From positions 10,836,501 through 10,900,500 of the forward strand of contig CM053329.1 of NCBI GenBank assembly GCA_028583605.1: a DNA stretch of 64,000 nucleotides, read 5' to 3'. Below are positions 12,001 through 23,390 of this stretch, one piece after another; positions within the stretch are counted from its first letter, which is position 1; each line of letters starts with the position of its first letter. The stretch is from Dastarcus helophoroides (taxonomy: Eukaryota; Arthropoda; Insecta; Coleoptera; Bothrideridae). The notes below the pieces were generated by a model, which was given only the letters and a program-made list of their open reading frames with translations, did no database searches and was not told the DNA's origin. A program made the position numbers and the translations under genes.

Positions 12001-13067
12001 GACATTCTGAAATATCTTTCAACCGAGCGTAGATTTGTTTGCTATCTAATCTTTAGAAATGATTAATTCAGCTATTTCATTTTGCTTTATAAAACCAGAA
12101 GCGCTTGTATAGCCTAAAAACATAACGGGTTTCATTACATAGTTTTTCTTTCAATTAAAATAATATTAACAAAAGCAACATCGTTAATATTCCTGGGCTT
12201 TTATCCGAAGAAGCTTGGAAACTTTAATTAAATGTACCACTTACCCTATACGAAATAAGTTGGAAAGTCAGCGGCTTACCTAAAACAAAAACCGACAATC
12301 AGTATTTAGAATTTTAGCAACAGTACAACAAAAGTAAGATTCGTTAATACTTCAAGTTTTATCAGGACTGAATTTTACGCTTTAACTTTTAGATTATGGC
12401 AGATCACTTTTCGCCAAGTTTAAATTGCTTTAAAAGTTTCGAGGAACTTCGGAATAACTTCGAGATTTAGTGGAAAACTTTTTATGTGTTCAAGGAACTT
12501 CGGTGAAATTTATGTATTTTTTGTACATGAAAATAACAACATTTTACGCGATTTATTCACTTTATTAGTACTTAATTTCCGGATTTATCTAATTCGGTGC
12601 GACGTCAGCAAAATTGGCGAAATAATTCCCTGTGTAAATAAATTTATCTTCTATTACAATGTGTTCTTATATGTGTATTTAAATATTACAAGAAATGTAC
12701 TAAAAATAGCAGTCATTAAAGCTGTGTAAACAGCGTTATCAAACGTAAACATACATATCTCGGAATTAAAATGCCTTTTGAGGCAGCTTCACTGTAAAAA
12801 AAATACATCCAAACGCATAGTAAATACAGTCAGAAGCTGCAATAACAGAAAACATGATTTTTTATTATCGTAATAGTTGATATTTATTATTGTCCTAAAA
12901 GATAACGCAACTGAAAACATGTTTTGGAAATACATATTCTACATTTTAACAGCGAACTTCGTGTTTTATAAAATTGTCCAAAATCATGGATTTTTAATCC
13001 GCATTAACAAAATTGAAGTGTCTGTGATCTCAAAATGAATTGTCTTTTTATAAGCTTATGCAGTATC
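12001..13067. other. AT-rich sequence, nothing recognised
   Basis: No coding frame, tandem repeat or transposon end was identified. The 81-codon plus-strand frame at 12484-12729 is AT-driven and lacks domain features. Confidence 0.4.
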
Positions 13068-13150
13068 CTAATTCAGCGTTTCACAAACTTTTTGAGTCAT
13101 GGCACAGTTATTTTTATGCTTCCCTTTCGTGACCCATTAAAATTTTTTTT
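13068..13150. mobile_element. Possible hAT-type end (one end only)
   Basis: ATTCAGCGTTTCACAAACTT followed by a CGTGACCCA string resembles hAT termini of the CAGCGTTTCTCAAACTTTTT class. The matching second end and 8-bp duplication were not found. A pogo-like element is inserted immediately downstream. Confidence 0.3.
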
Positions 13151-13154
13151 AATA

Positions 13155-13833
13155 CAGTCAAACCTTCCTATAGCGAATTCCAAAATCCTGCAACAAATTC
13201 GTTATAGAGGGGTTTCCGTTATAGGGGGTGGCCTTAAAAATACATAAGTCATACTGTGTAAGTTCATAGCGAATTCCTAAATCCTACAAAAAATTCGTTA
13301 TAGAGAGGTTTCCGTTATAGGGAGGTACCATTAAAAATACATAAATCATACGTAAAAGTTTATATGCTTGCAGGGATTCCAAACTTGTTGTCAATGTCCT
13401 TTTTTTAACCCTGAATATAACACTATTGATCAATTAAACTTTTTTACTGAGCGTTAAAGCCCTTCTAACTCTTCTGGCACAATAATTCAACTGGGAAAGA
13501 AAATAAATCTTTTTTGGGTTAGCAGGCCAACAAAGTCATTAGCATGGGGTATCCCAAAAATTAAGACGTTTCTCGGAACCAAATGCAACTAAATCTTAAA
13601 CCTTCGAAAGTCATTAGTATGGGCATCCTAAAATTTAAAAATCTTTCTCATCGGAAGCATTTAAAAACTAATTAAACCTTGAAAGATCTTGGTTCAAAAA
13701 TTCGCTGTATGGTGGTATTGTGTTCATTAAATGCAGGAAATTTTATGTGTAAATTTACTTGTTGGGCTGCATGAAAAAGTTCGTTATATAGAAGACTCAG
13801 GATACGGAGGTTCGTTATAGACAGGTTTGACTG
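13155..13833. mobile_element. Pogo-like MITE with CAGTCAAACC termini
   Basis: Begins CAGTCAAACCTTCCTATAGC and ends with the inverted CGTTATAGACAGGTTTGACTG, flanked by TA (13153-13154 and 13834-13835). This layout is typical of the pogo/Tigger branch of Tc1/mariner elements. A 96-bp unit starting TAGCGAATTC at 13171 is tandemly repeated at 13267. No convincing transposase fragment is visible, so it is non-autonomous. A related right end is at about 14640-14672. Confidence 0.8.
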
Positions 13834-13849
13834 TAGATACTACTTTTTT

Positions 13850-14314
13850 TTATGGAACGGACTGGTGCTTGGTTTTGGTGGAACAGACTGGTCCTTGGTT
13901 ATGATAACGAAGGCTTCCACGGCCAGAGTTAGTACAGGATATACTTTTTCCGGGATTGGACCGTGTCAAAGAACTACTAAAAGTGTTCGACGTTTCGCCC
14001 ACCATCGTAGGGAGCTTCTTCAGGAACAAAGAAAAGAAACAATAAATGAAAAGAGAAATATAAGGGAATGTGCAAAAATGAAAGAATAAAAAGGCCAATT
14101 TCAAAATATCACAGCAACTCAGTATGTCCACCATACCAGAGGCGAAACTTCTGAATTGACAATTGGTACAAATGATAAGGAAGTTTAGGCAGAAGAGCAC
14201 GGTAACTCAGCATGCCTACCATACCAGAGGCGAAACGTCGAACACCTTTAGTAGTTCTTTGACACGGTCCAATCCCGGAAGAAGTATATCCTGTACTGGT
14301 CCTTGGTTATTTTA
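13850..14314. repeat. Repeat family P2 copy with Penelope-like end motif
   Basis: On the minus strand the segment near 13960-14030 reads CTGAAGAAGCTCCCTACGAT then GGTGGGCGAAACGTCGAACA, that is CTGAAGA, one base, an imperfect stem-loop, then GAAACG. On the plus strand a second CGAAACGTCGAACACCTTTA occurs near 14230, so two copies of the end lie in inverted orientation. Both are followed by GACACGGTCC and GATATACTTTTTCC-like text. The unit is bordered by ACTGGTCCTTGGTTAT strings shared with family P1. Assignment to Penelope-like elements is by motif resemblance only. Confidence 0.5.
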
Positions 14315-14565
14315 AAAAATTAAAATACAAGTCTTGTCCCCAGAAACCAAGAAAGATTAAAAAACACAACAGAGGTTGCTCCTTCACTGAAATACTAGAG
14401 CAACCTCTGTGTGTATTTTTTAATCTTTCTTGGTTTCAGGGGACAAAATTTGTATTTCAATTTTGTGTGCTTGGTTATCTTCAAAAATTGAAATACACAT
14501 CTTGTCCCCTGAAACCAAGAAAGATAAAAAAACACAACAAAGGTTGCTCTAACTCGTTTCTGTAC
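14315..14565. repeat. Repeat family P1, inverted (hairpin) copy plus a half copy
   Basis: CTTGTCCCCAGAAACCAAG to ACACAACAGAGGTTGCT (about 14325-14394) is mirrored by AGCAACCTCTGTGTGT to CTTGGTTTCAGGGGACAA (about 14398-14452), so the DNA can fold on itself with a short loop. A further half copy in the first orientation follows at about 14480-14560. Confidence 0.65.
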
Positions 14566-14639
14566 CCATCTTCACAGAAGTATTGAGTATCTCTCAAGGG
14601 ACAAGATTCATATTTTTTCTTTTCAAAATTTCGATAACA

Positions 14640-14675
14640 TTTGTAGGTTAGTTATAGAGAGGTTTGACTATATAA
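14640..14675. mobile_element. Truncated pogo-like right end
   Basis: GTTATAGAGAGGTTTGACTA followed by TA closely matches the right end of the element at 13155-13833. Only this end is present; the left part is replaced by AT array. Confidence 0.5.
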
Positions 14676-15730
14676 AATACTTTAATTTTCTTTTCAAAAT
14701 TTCGATAACATTTGGAGGTTTCAAGTAGCAACTTCGGTTTAAAGCCCAAAATTTTGCTTCTAAATCACGAGTTGAAGTCTCAAAGTTTGTTTAAAATTTC
14801 AAAAGTTGATTATTTCACCATGCTGAGTTATTCTCAAAAATTTGGAGTACATTTAATTCTTTGTATATATTTTTTTAAAGTCAACGTTAAAAAAAACTTT
14901 TTTCATAAATTTTGGTTGAGATCTTGCTACTTTGAATTTCGAAATAAAAATTTGAAAAAAATTTAGAATGATCTAAGCTTAAAGTCGAAATTTTGACAAT
15001 AAGGTCGAACTTTTGAAAGGAAACAAGAAAGCTTTTTAAAGAAACCCCCTATCTGAACTTCCAATTTTTGAGGTTTAATGTAAGATTTTGATTTTTTTTT
15101 ATTTCGCCTTTTTGCAAAAGATTTCAATTTTAGAAATCGTAAGGTTTTTTATTTATGTCAATTAAAGTTAAAATTTCAGTTTTTTTTCAACAGAATATTT
15201 TTTTTTTTAAAGTTCTGGTCTAAATTCAAACTCGCCTTTTTCCTAAAACCAATTTTAGGTAGAATTTTTCTCAATAGACTTTTTTCAAACTTTTAATGAA
15301 AATTTGAAACTTTTTGAACCTAAAATATTGACTTTAAAATATAAATTTGGACTTCTTTCTTGAAATTTAGAAATCAGAATTTATAATCGAGTTTCCCTCT
15401 TACATTTTTCACGATTTCTCTGAAAGGTTTCATTTTAATTAAAAAAAGTCGATTTCTGGTTAAAATGAACATTTCATACGAGTTTAAACGTGATATTTTA
15501 TTGTAAGTTCAATAATTCTTCTCAATATTTCAAATTTCTCTAAAGTGGACTTAAACCAGTAATTATAAAAAAAAATATCAGAATTTGAAATCTTTAAAAA
15601 ATTAAAACTTTTTGGAGACAAAATTAGAAAAGACATTCTCAATATAAGTTATACTTTTACAAAACGTCGGAATTTTGATTAAAAAAAATCAAAATTTTGA
15701 GAATTAGTCAAAATTTTGACAAAACAACAG
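14676..15730. repeat. AT-rich degenerate array (GAAATTTTGA-type), mixed strands
   Basis: Dominated by variants of AAATTTTGA, TCGAAATTTT and their complements with A- and T-runs. The motif appears on both strands here. No coding or other element is seen. Confidence 0.65.
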
Positions 15731-15732
15731 GA

Positions 15733-15922
15733 TTTGGCGGAACGGACTGGTCCTTGGTTATCTTCAAAAATTGAAATACAGAACTTGTCCCCTGAAACCA
15801 AGAAAGATTAAAAAACACAACAAACGTTGCTCTAACGCGTTTCGACAACCAATCTGTCATGTTTTTTTAATCTTTTTTGGTTTCAAAGGATAAGTTCTGT
15901 ATTTCAATTTTTAAAAGAATAG
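15733..15922. repeat. Repeat family P1, hairpin copy
   Basis: Starts GGCGGAACGGACTGGTCCTT, runs through GAACTTGTCCCCTGAAACC and GTTGCTCTAACGCGTTTCGA, then returns as the inverse (TTAATCTTTTTTGGTTTCAA, GATAAGTTCTGTATTTCAAT). The two halves can pair. Confidence 0.65.
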
Positions 15923-16714
15923 GAACTTTGAAAAAAAAAAGTAAAATTTGAAAATAAAAGTAGATATCTTGAAATATCAAAATTTTCAAAAAATCAAAAT
16001 TTCCAGTAAAATGAAATTTGAGAAACATTGAAATTCGAAAAGAGCCTAACATTTGAAAAAATAGAACTTTCTAAAAAAAGTTAATATTTACAAAAAAATC
16101 GAAATTGAAAAGGTCGAGTAAACAATTGCAAAAAATTAAATTTCGAGAAGACCAAACTGTACAAGAAAAGTCAAAATTCCTAGTCTAAATTTTCAAAAAT
16201 ATCAAAATTTTGAAAAAGTCGAAATTTTGATAAAAATTAGTTTCAAAAGAAAAATGATTTTTTTTAAACTAAATTTACAAAAGAGTCAAACTTCGAACTT
16301 CCGAGAAAAAGCAGAAAATTTGAAAATTTTGAGAAAAATGGAAACTTGGAAAAAGTGGAAATTTTGAAATTTAGAATTTTTTAAATAAGTCGATATTTAT
16401 GAAAATGTCAACATTTCTATAAAAAGACAAAAACTTGAAATCAAAATTTTTACAAAAAGGTCAAAATTTGAAAATAATGGAATTTTTAAATGTTGAAATT
16501 TTCAAAAAGTCAAAGTTTTCAAAAAGTCGAAACTTTTAAAAATGAAGTTGTAATTTTCATAAAAACTGAATTCTTCAGAAAAAATCGAATGAGTTAGAAA
16601 GTCATCATTTCGAGAAGAAATTAGAATTGTTTCCAAAAATAGTTCACTTTTTAAAAAAAGTCAAAATTTTACATAAAAAACTTCAAAAAGTTTTCAAAAT
16701 TTACAAAAAAGTCG
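15923..16714 (+). repeat. AT-rich degenerate array, GTCGAAATTTTGA orientation
   Basis: Repeated AAAAAGTCGAAATTTTGA variants with a spacing near 17-18 bp between successive AAAAAGTC strings, for example around 16500-16545. Predominantly one strand orientation. Confidence 0.7.
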
Positions 16715-17072
16715 AAGTTGAAATACAAATCTTCTTCCCTGAAACCAAGAAAGATTGAAAAACACAACAAAGGTTGCTCTAATGCGTTTCGATAGCCAAG
16801 CTATCATCTTCGGAAAATACTAACGTGTATCTTGTTCCCTGATACCAAGAAAGATTAAAAAACATAACAAAGGTTCCTCTAACGCGTTTCGATAGCAAAG
16901 CTATCATCTTCAGAGAGATACTAACGTGTATCTCCCTGAAGATGATAGCTTGGCTATCGAAACGCGTTAGAGCACTCTTTACTGTGTTTTTTAATCTATC
17001 TTCGTTTCAGGGGACAAGATCTGTATTTCAATTTTTGAAGATAACCAAGGACCAGTCCGTTCCACTAAAAAA
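16715..17072. repeat. Repeat family P1, best copy: inverted dimer with end motif
   Basis: On the plus strand 16928-17000 reads CTGAAGATGATAGCTTGGCT then ATCGAAACGCGTTAGAGCA, that is CTGAAGA, one base, a GATAGC/GCTATC stem, then GAAACGCG. The mirror copy lies just upstream (ACGCGTTTCGATAGCAAAGC, TATCATCTTCAG near 16890-16912), giving a hairpin with a loop of about 20 bp, and a third copy of the motif is at about 16780-16815. The right edge is AACCAAGGACCAGTCCGTTC. I infer the 3' end of a Penelope-like element from this architecture; no reverse transcriptase is attached. Confidence 0.6.
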
Positions 17073-19199
17073 AACAACTTTAAACTTGTAGATTTTACCA
17101 AAGATTGTAGTTATTTAAAAAAAAAATGTTTTTGGAAATTTCAAAGATTTAGCCTACTTTAAAATTTGTATTTCTTTCCCGAAATTTCGACTTTAAATCA
17201 CAATTTTCAATTCTGAGAGATTTCAAAATATGCATCAGAAAATTTTTTTTTTCGAGTGTAATCTCTAAAAGTTGAACTGCTTTCTTGGAAATTTGAATTC
17301 AATGAAAATTTTAATGTTAATATAGCAATTAAAAAAGTTTAAACATGTTACTCTATGAAACAATTTCTCTAGTTTTTTAAAGTTTTTGTACTTTTCAAAA
17401 AATATTTGAATTTTTTTATAAATTTGGACTTTGTACTTGAAATTTAGAGTCTGAAATTTCGACTTGGGTCTCGTGAGACTTTGTCCAAATTTCTCGACTT
17501 TTAACTCAAAATTGCAGCTCTAATGTTAAAACTTTGGACTTTGAACTAAAAATTTTCTGAATTTGATTTCTAATTTGAAGACGAATTTTCGTGTTTAACC
17601 GCGAGCCGTTGTATCTTTTTTTGGAGTTTCTATTTTAATCTAAAAAGGTCTACATTCTAGGTGAAAAAAAACAAATGTTTTGAAACTATTGGGTAAATTC
17701 GTAATTTCGAAAACAATATTGGAAACCAATTGTTTTTCTTTGGAACGCCACGAGATTTTAACTATTGTATAGACATTGGGAGCTTCAAGTGGAAATTTTA
17801 ACTTGAGCACGAAAAACTATTTTCTCGCAACTTACGACTTTATTTTAAAAATTCCAATCTGTTGACAATTCAAATTCAAAATTTCTCAAACTTTAATGCT
17901 TAGACAGGTTAAAACATTTTTTATTAAATCCGATGTTTGGGAATCAATGTTAATTTAATCTGGAATTTTTGCTTGGAATTTTTATGTTTTATTGATTTCA
18001 ACGAGCATCTGAGACGAAATTCGAAATTTTGAAAAAAACTTTTTCCAAAAATTCCTTCGGAGATTCTTTTTCCCCTAAATTACGACTTTCTAAGAAAAAG
18101 TTACAAATTGAAATCATTAAAAAAAATCAAATCTTTAATATTTTTGAAAATTTGAAGTTTTAACTTTTTTCTCTAAATTTCGATTCTAAAGCTTAACGCC
18201 CAAAAAAAATTACCTTGTCATTCTATAATTTTAGAGCTAAAAAAGGCCTACGAATATCTATCTTTAAGTTTAAAATAAGTTTGAGGAAGAAATTCTAAAT
18301 TGAGGAAGAAGTTAAGCAAAATTAAATGTAATAGAAGAAATCCCACAATTGGAAAAAACCTTAAGATAGGGAGTTTGCACACGAGGTTTCGAAAAATAAG
18401 TCAAAATTTCAAGGATAACATCAACATTTAGAAATGAAGTCAAATTTATTAGCAATGTCGAAATTTTGAGTGTAACTGTATAACTTTAGCAGAATAAACA
18501 AACATTGAAAGCATAAATCTTGGAAATTTGGGTAACAATATTTAAATGAAAGTCGAGATTAAACTGTAATTTAAAAAAAAACTGGTAACAGCTAATAGAC
18601 TGAAATGTCAAGTTTGAAACTGAAAATTTAGGAACGAAAAATAAAATCGACGACTTAGAATTTTGAGAAAAAAAAAGCAATATATTTCGAGGTTAGTTAA
18701 AAAAACTTCAAATTAATACTCAAAAACCTTTTTTAGAATTTCTAGCAAACAATTTGATATTTCTAGACTGAAATACGAATTTATAGAAAAGGGAATTGTC
18801 TAAAAGCAAGATTTGCGATTAACCAAATATTAGAAAAAAACTCAGGGAAATGGTGAAATGACTCCAACTCAATAAAATTGGGAGTCGTCAATCAAAATTT
18901 TAAATTAAATCTCAAAACTTCTTCGAATATCAACTTTAAAATCAATATTACAATCAAATTCTTCAAACTTCGACTCTTTAAACTCGATCTCAAAAATTCG
19001 ACTTTATACTTGTTCTACTTGTTTTTTTTTTAAATCTTCTCTTGGATCGAGTCGTTTCTGGGGGAATTCCGGCTTTACCCTCAAAGTTCCAACTTTTATC
19101 TTGACATTTCGGGAAGCAAGTCGATAGATGGCTTTTAAAAAATTATAAATTCCAAATCTAAGCTTGAAATTGTGAGAGAAACAGTTTTTACTGTCAAAA
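17073..19199. repeat. AT-rich degenerate array, mixed strands
   Basis: Long run of AAATTTCGACTT and GAAATTTTGA variants in both orientations with A/T homopolymers. Short open frames in it have only Phe, Lys, Ile, Leu and Ser-rich translations and no domains. Confidence 0.6.
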
Positions 19200-19960
19200 A
19201 AAAATCGACATTTCTTACAAAGCTTTTTGTAGGAATTTCCAAATTCTTATGTATATCTCTTATATCTCAAAAAGCGAAAATAATCACAAAATTTCAAAAA
19301 AGTATTAAAAATATTGTTTCCAAAAAATTGGTTTTAGAAAGCTTGAAATTATGATCTTTTAACTTCAAAGTTGTAACTTTACAAATCGAAAAAAAATCGA
19401 ATTTAATTTAAAATTTCGACACTTTGTCATTTATTTTCTGTTTCTACTGGAAAATTTGACCTAAAATGTGAAACTTTTACTTTTTTTCTCAAAATCACTA
19501 ATAAGCATTTTGCCTTTGATAATTATTAACTTTGATAAACCCCAGACTGATACTTTTATGTCAAAATTTCGAGTTGGAGGAAATTTTATTTCCACTAAGA
19601 TTAATTTTTCGAAATTTTAATTCTATTTTTAAAACGTCAACTGTGGATCTCGATTTTTTTAAGGACAATGCGCTACAAAGAGTAACCTCATTATGTCCTT
19701 AGGGCATTGCGAGTAGGACGAGTAAATGTAGATAAATGGCGATGAAGCTCCGTTTTAAACGAGAACATTTTAATGACATTTCAGAAAAAAGTCGAAAGCT
19801 CGATTGCAAGCTCGAAGCTTTCTAAAAATGTTGAGTTCGAAATATACAGGACCTGTTGTCTGGTTTGTAACTAAAGCATGACAAATGGATCTTTGTCAAT
19901 TTAGCAAATTAGGATTTTGCGCGAATTGTTTGTAACTTTGGATAGTTAATTCCGTTAGGG
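19200..19960. repeat. Left arm of a large inverted repeat
   Basis: The reverse complement of this stretch aligns along its length with 24215-24534 plus 25413-25950. Matching strings include GTAGGAATTTCCAAATTCT against GTAGGAATTACCAAATTCT, TTCTACTGGAAAATTTGAC against its inverse, and GATTTTGCGCGAA near the inner edge. A CR1-like LINE tail is part of both arms. The inner edge is near 19950, after GTAACTTTGGATA. Confidence 0.65.
19655..19795 (-). mobile_element. CR1-like LINE 3' tail fragment
   Basis: Read on the minus strand this matches the 3' coding tail and terminus of the LINE copy at 59480-59870 and the plus-strand fragment at 24395-24510: CATCGCCATTTATCTACATT, then GCAATGCCCTAAGGACATAA and GAGGTTACTC. 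Only about 140 bp remain. Confidence 0.6.
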
Positions 19961-20613
19961 TTCCAAGCAAACCAATCCAGTAGTGCAGTTTTCTGTTATC
20001 ATGCTGTCAATTAAATTTTCTGTAATGAAACAGTCGTGCGTTTTATTACAGAACATTTAATTGTAAACTTTAACAACGTTTATTTGTTAAGTTTAGCATA
20101 CCTAAACTCATATCACACTAATGGAGCTGGTATTTAATGGAAGGTACTATGTAAGCCATAATACGAGAAAATCAACTTACTAATAGTGATTAGTGACCTT
20201 TGTAATGTTGGTTACATCGTACATACTAGTTGTTATTATTTGTCTGATAGATATTTAATCCGTTTTCCTCAATTAGGTTTATCCATAAAATATAAGATTC
20301 AACGAAAATAATACTGGGAATTTCAAACTTGTCAAGAAACATGGTTTATTTTCGCGTTACAGCATCATGGGTGGATAATCGTTATTGACTGTAACGGTTA
20401 TTAATTATATCTAAATTTAAAACAACTGTTGTTCAAATAGAAACAGTAATTATAAAATTCTCAAAATTTTTACGACGACCTAGCATTATTAAAAATTCAG
20501 TTCATTTTACTTTAAAGAAAATATTTATATAAAAAAAGCTCATCGCAACTGCTTGTCAAAATGGGGGCATAAATGTGTTTAATTTGCGAACAATTCCATG
20601 CTGAAAAGCCCTA
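19961..20613. other. Unique AT-rich sequence, nothing recognised
   Basis: No array motif, transposon end or domain-bearing frame seen. It leads into the GC-rich X-box block. Confidence 0.4.
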
Positions 20614-20931
20614 ATGCAAAGTAGATATTTAGGCATTTGCATAATTCAATTAATCAATTTGGGATTCCGAACCCGAACGTATTTGAGAGAAACTAAGGTT
20701 GCAGAAGGCATCGAGGAAAACGAGCTACACTTTCGACAGGTGTTTGCGAACTGGAATGTAATGCCATCAATTCGCAAAGGAATTTCCAGAGTTCGTCGGG
20801 GCCGGCGAACAATTATGCAATTAAGGGTATTCGAGGCCAACATAAACATTCGAACCGCCGAAATGGTCCAAAACGCAGGGGGAAAGCCCCCTGATGGAGG
20901 GGTGAGGAGCGTCATGACGGCGGCGACGACG

Positions 20932-20944
20932 GTTGCTTGGTAAC
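20932..20944. promoter_or_regulatory. X-box (RFX site), near-palindromic
   Basis: GTTGCTTGGTAAC fits the RFX X-box pattern of two GTTRCC-like half sites with a short spacer. It is followed directly by GCAAC. Confidence 0.55.
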
Positions 20945-20981
20945 GCAACGAGAGAGAAGGGCGTTACGTGTGACATTGACA

Positions 20982-20995
20982 GTTGCCATGGTGAC
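20982..20995. promoter_or_regulatory. X-box (RFX site)
   Basis: GTTGCCATGGTGAC differs by one base from the optimal palindromic X-box GTTGCCATGGCAAC family in its second half site. It lies 50 bp from the first site. Confidence 0.55.
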
Positions 20996-21241
20996 CAGCT
21001 GTGGTAGGACGCCGAACGAACGTGGTGGATTGTATGCGAGACGCGGGGAACTCCACCTCTGGGCCGAGTCCCTATGGAGCAGCGTCCAGGCGGTCTTTGA
21101 TGTTTCCACGTTGCGTAAACTCCCCGATGCAGATAGAAAGTGATAGCTTTGCTAAGTTATTAGGGATTCTGTGTAATTTGGGTTTACGTAATCAGACTGC
21201 TTCAGACTAAATACCAAATTACGCCAGTCAAAGGCGACGGA

Positions 21242-21255
21242 GTCACCATGGTAAT
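21242..21255. promoter_or_regulatory. Weaker X-box-like site
   Basis: GTCACCATGGTAAT keeps the central CCATGG and both half-site cores with mismatches at the edges. Confidence 0.3.
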
Positions 21256-21260
21256 TAAAC

Positions 21261-22670
21261 TAAATAGGCTGTGTGGTGGAATAACTTGGAATAGTTTGGT
21301 GGTTTAGGCAGTTAAAGAACTTATTAGTGAAGGCTGTAAATTGAGCCCCTAAAACACTACGTTCAAGAAGATACGTTGATAAAACTACTGCAAGTAGTTT
21401 CATAGGCAGCAAGGCCAAGCTAAGTGTATCGAAGCAGTCAGAAAAAAAAGTTACAAGACATAAACAGCAGAGCAAGAACCAAGCAGAGCTAAGCTGCTAC
21501 GAGTTTAAGACAAAAAATTAGATCAGCTGGGACCGCAGTACTCAGCAGACACACTAAGTTCCTGATGAACTTCAAAGAATCTTCTCTTCTAAAACACAAC
21601 CAAAGTGTATTACATCTGTCAGGTCACTACAGACTACAGATTCAGATTTTGGGGTCTGCTAGACCTTAGACCATATCCTAGGTCACCTTCTGATACAAAA
21701 TACTCACCGAAGCGACATCAAAATATTTCAATGACGATTTTGGTGTCCGGCAGAATGTGGCGCAAGATATTGTGTAAGAATGAATTTCTCGAATCAGTGA
21801 TGATCCAAACCGGCACCGTCTGTCTATTTTAATGAATTCCTAAATAGTGTGAAATCCGTTAAATGATTCTGAAACTAATTGAACCATCCCAGTTGCATAC
21901 TTGGCTTTATTAAGCAAAGAAATAAACTTTCTAAGCAATCCAATCCATATAGTGCATTGAACAACTGAACAGAATCGCGTTAAACTCATTGTTAAGAAAG
22001 AACAAGTCTTTAATGGCTCAAGTCTATGGTGCATGTTTATGTGCATCAATCAGTAAATTGGTATTTTATCGACGCAGTCAACTGCAACAACAAGAAAGAG
22101 GTGAAGCCCGTCTATAAGCAGTTAACTTACAACGTACGATTCCATAAGGATGTCACGCAAGATACTGATGGAGAACTTAGTCGACCAAAGAAATAATCGA
22201 CGGAAGAAAGAATAGGAACACGAATTATAGATTATTTGGTTACAATACCAAGTGCATGTGGAGGGTGTGCACGGAAGCAGATGTCGTTGGGAAGGCATTC
22301 TATATATTTGAATAGATCGAAGGGGAAAATGACAGGTGATGCTACAATTTGGAAGAGGGCCCAGCATTACCCCACTTCGTTTTGCTGATATCGCAAGGGA
22401 AAGTTATCTGATTGCAACAAGTACATAAAGGTGAAAAACTTTCCTATTTAATCGTTATTTTGCTTATTCATTCATGAATGCAATTTTAAAAGTCTTACTC
22501 AATTTAATACGGTTAAGGATAAGGTTAATAACATTTTTTAAGCTGGATATAGTATTTTTCAGAATAAACTATACAAATATATAGTACACTTGAAAAAAGA
22601 TAGTATTTTATGGAAAGAATAAAAAAAAAGATAAACGTACGTTTGTCACTTCTTTATTTTTACAAAAAAA
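21261..22670. other. Unassigned sequence, probably decayed repeat and unique DNA
   Basis: No domain-bearing frame on either strand. The composition is intermediate and several short minus-strand frames (for example 21840-22049 and 22122-22367) have no recognised features. A decayed LINE origin is possible for 21600-22370 but I cannot show it. Confidence 0.25.
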
Positions 22671-22676
22671 TATATA

Positions 22677-23388
22677 CAGTGAGACCCCGCTTAACGCTGC
22701 TCCGTTTAGCGCTGATTCGGTTTAACGCTTTTTTATTGGAATAGTGGGATTCCCTAAAAATTGCACGCATCATTAGGTTTCCTCTAAATCCAAAGTACAT
22801 ACATTATAATTTTTTTTGAATGAGGTAATAAAACAATGTTTGAAAGGAGTCTGCAAAAACTTGGTCAGATCTAAAGGAGGACGATGATAGTAGAAAATCT
22901 GTTGTTAATATGAATGAAATAGTCGAATTTGCGAATCAAACAGGTTTAGGAATGGTGAAGATTTCAAAAAAAATTAATGATGAGCTCAAGGAAATGGTGG
23001 ATCAGGAAGAACATAAATATATTGAAAAAAGTGATTCTGAAGAAAAGCAAAAAATAAACTGCCAAGGTCATTTCTAAAACCCAGTTTAGCTACAAAAATT
23101 AAGAAATAATTTATTGAAAATGAGGCAGAATTTGATAGGAGTTCAAAGGCAAAACTTCCATAGGGCGCAAAAAAAATTACAAATTACATTAGGCACCTTC
23201 TTGATAAAAAATCAATTAAATTGGAAAAGCAGAGTGTGAATGGTCTAAATATAAATGGCGACTTACTTTTTATACCCCTTTCCCCCTAACCCCATTATTT
23301 ACATAAAGAGATTACCTCGTTTAACGCTGTTTCGTATAACGCTCTACTTGGTTGGAACGTAATCCCCGCGTTAAACGGGGTATTACTA
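22677..23388 (+). mobile_element. Tigger/pogo-like element, internally deleted
   Basis: Left end CAGTGAGACCCCGCTTAACG and inverted right end TTAAACGGGGTATTACTA are flanked by TA (22675-22676 and 23389-23390). Extra subterminal ACGCTG-type repeats lie inside both ends, as in Tigger elements. At 712 bp it is far shorter than an autonomous copy. A short transposase remnant is present. Confidence 0.82.
22862..23077 (+). pseudogene. Tigger-like transposase C-terminal remnant
   Basis: A 71-codon open stretch without a start codon ends at a TAA. It is acidic and resembles the C-terminal tail of Tigger/jerky-type transposases (WSDLKEDDD, VVNMNEIVEFA, then Glu/Asp-rich text). The catalytic DDE core is missing. 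The assignment rests on position inside the TIRs and general resemblance. Confidence 0.45.
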
Positions 23389-23390
23389 TA

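Larger units (their letters stand above)
20614..21260. promoter_or_regulatory. GC-rich block with RFX-type sites; candidate promoter
   Basis: The stretch from about 20690 to 21140 is the most GC- and CpG-rich part of the window and is not shared with other repeats here. It contains two near-consensus X-box motifs 50 bp apart and a third weaker one. A plus-strand frame of 109 codons (20614-20943) and overlapping minus-strand frames exist, but none has a recognised domain, and CpG-rich DNA yields chance open frames. X-boxes bound by RFX factors typically control ciliary genes, so a promoter of a cilium-related gene is a reasonable but unproven guess. No start site or exon can be fixed. Confidence 0.4.

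Noticed and set aside
20646..20948. 100-codon minus-strand open frame opposite a 109-codon plus-strand frame
   Set aside because: Opposite-strand frames over the same CpG-rich DNA without domains; neither can be preferred.
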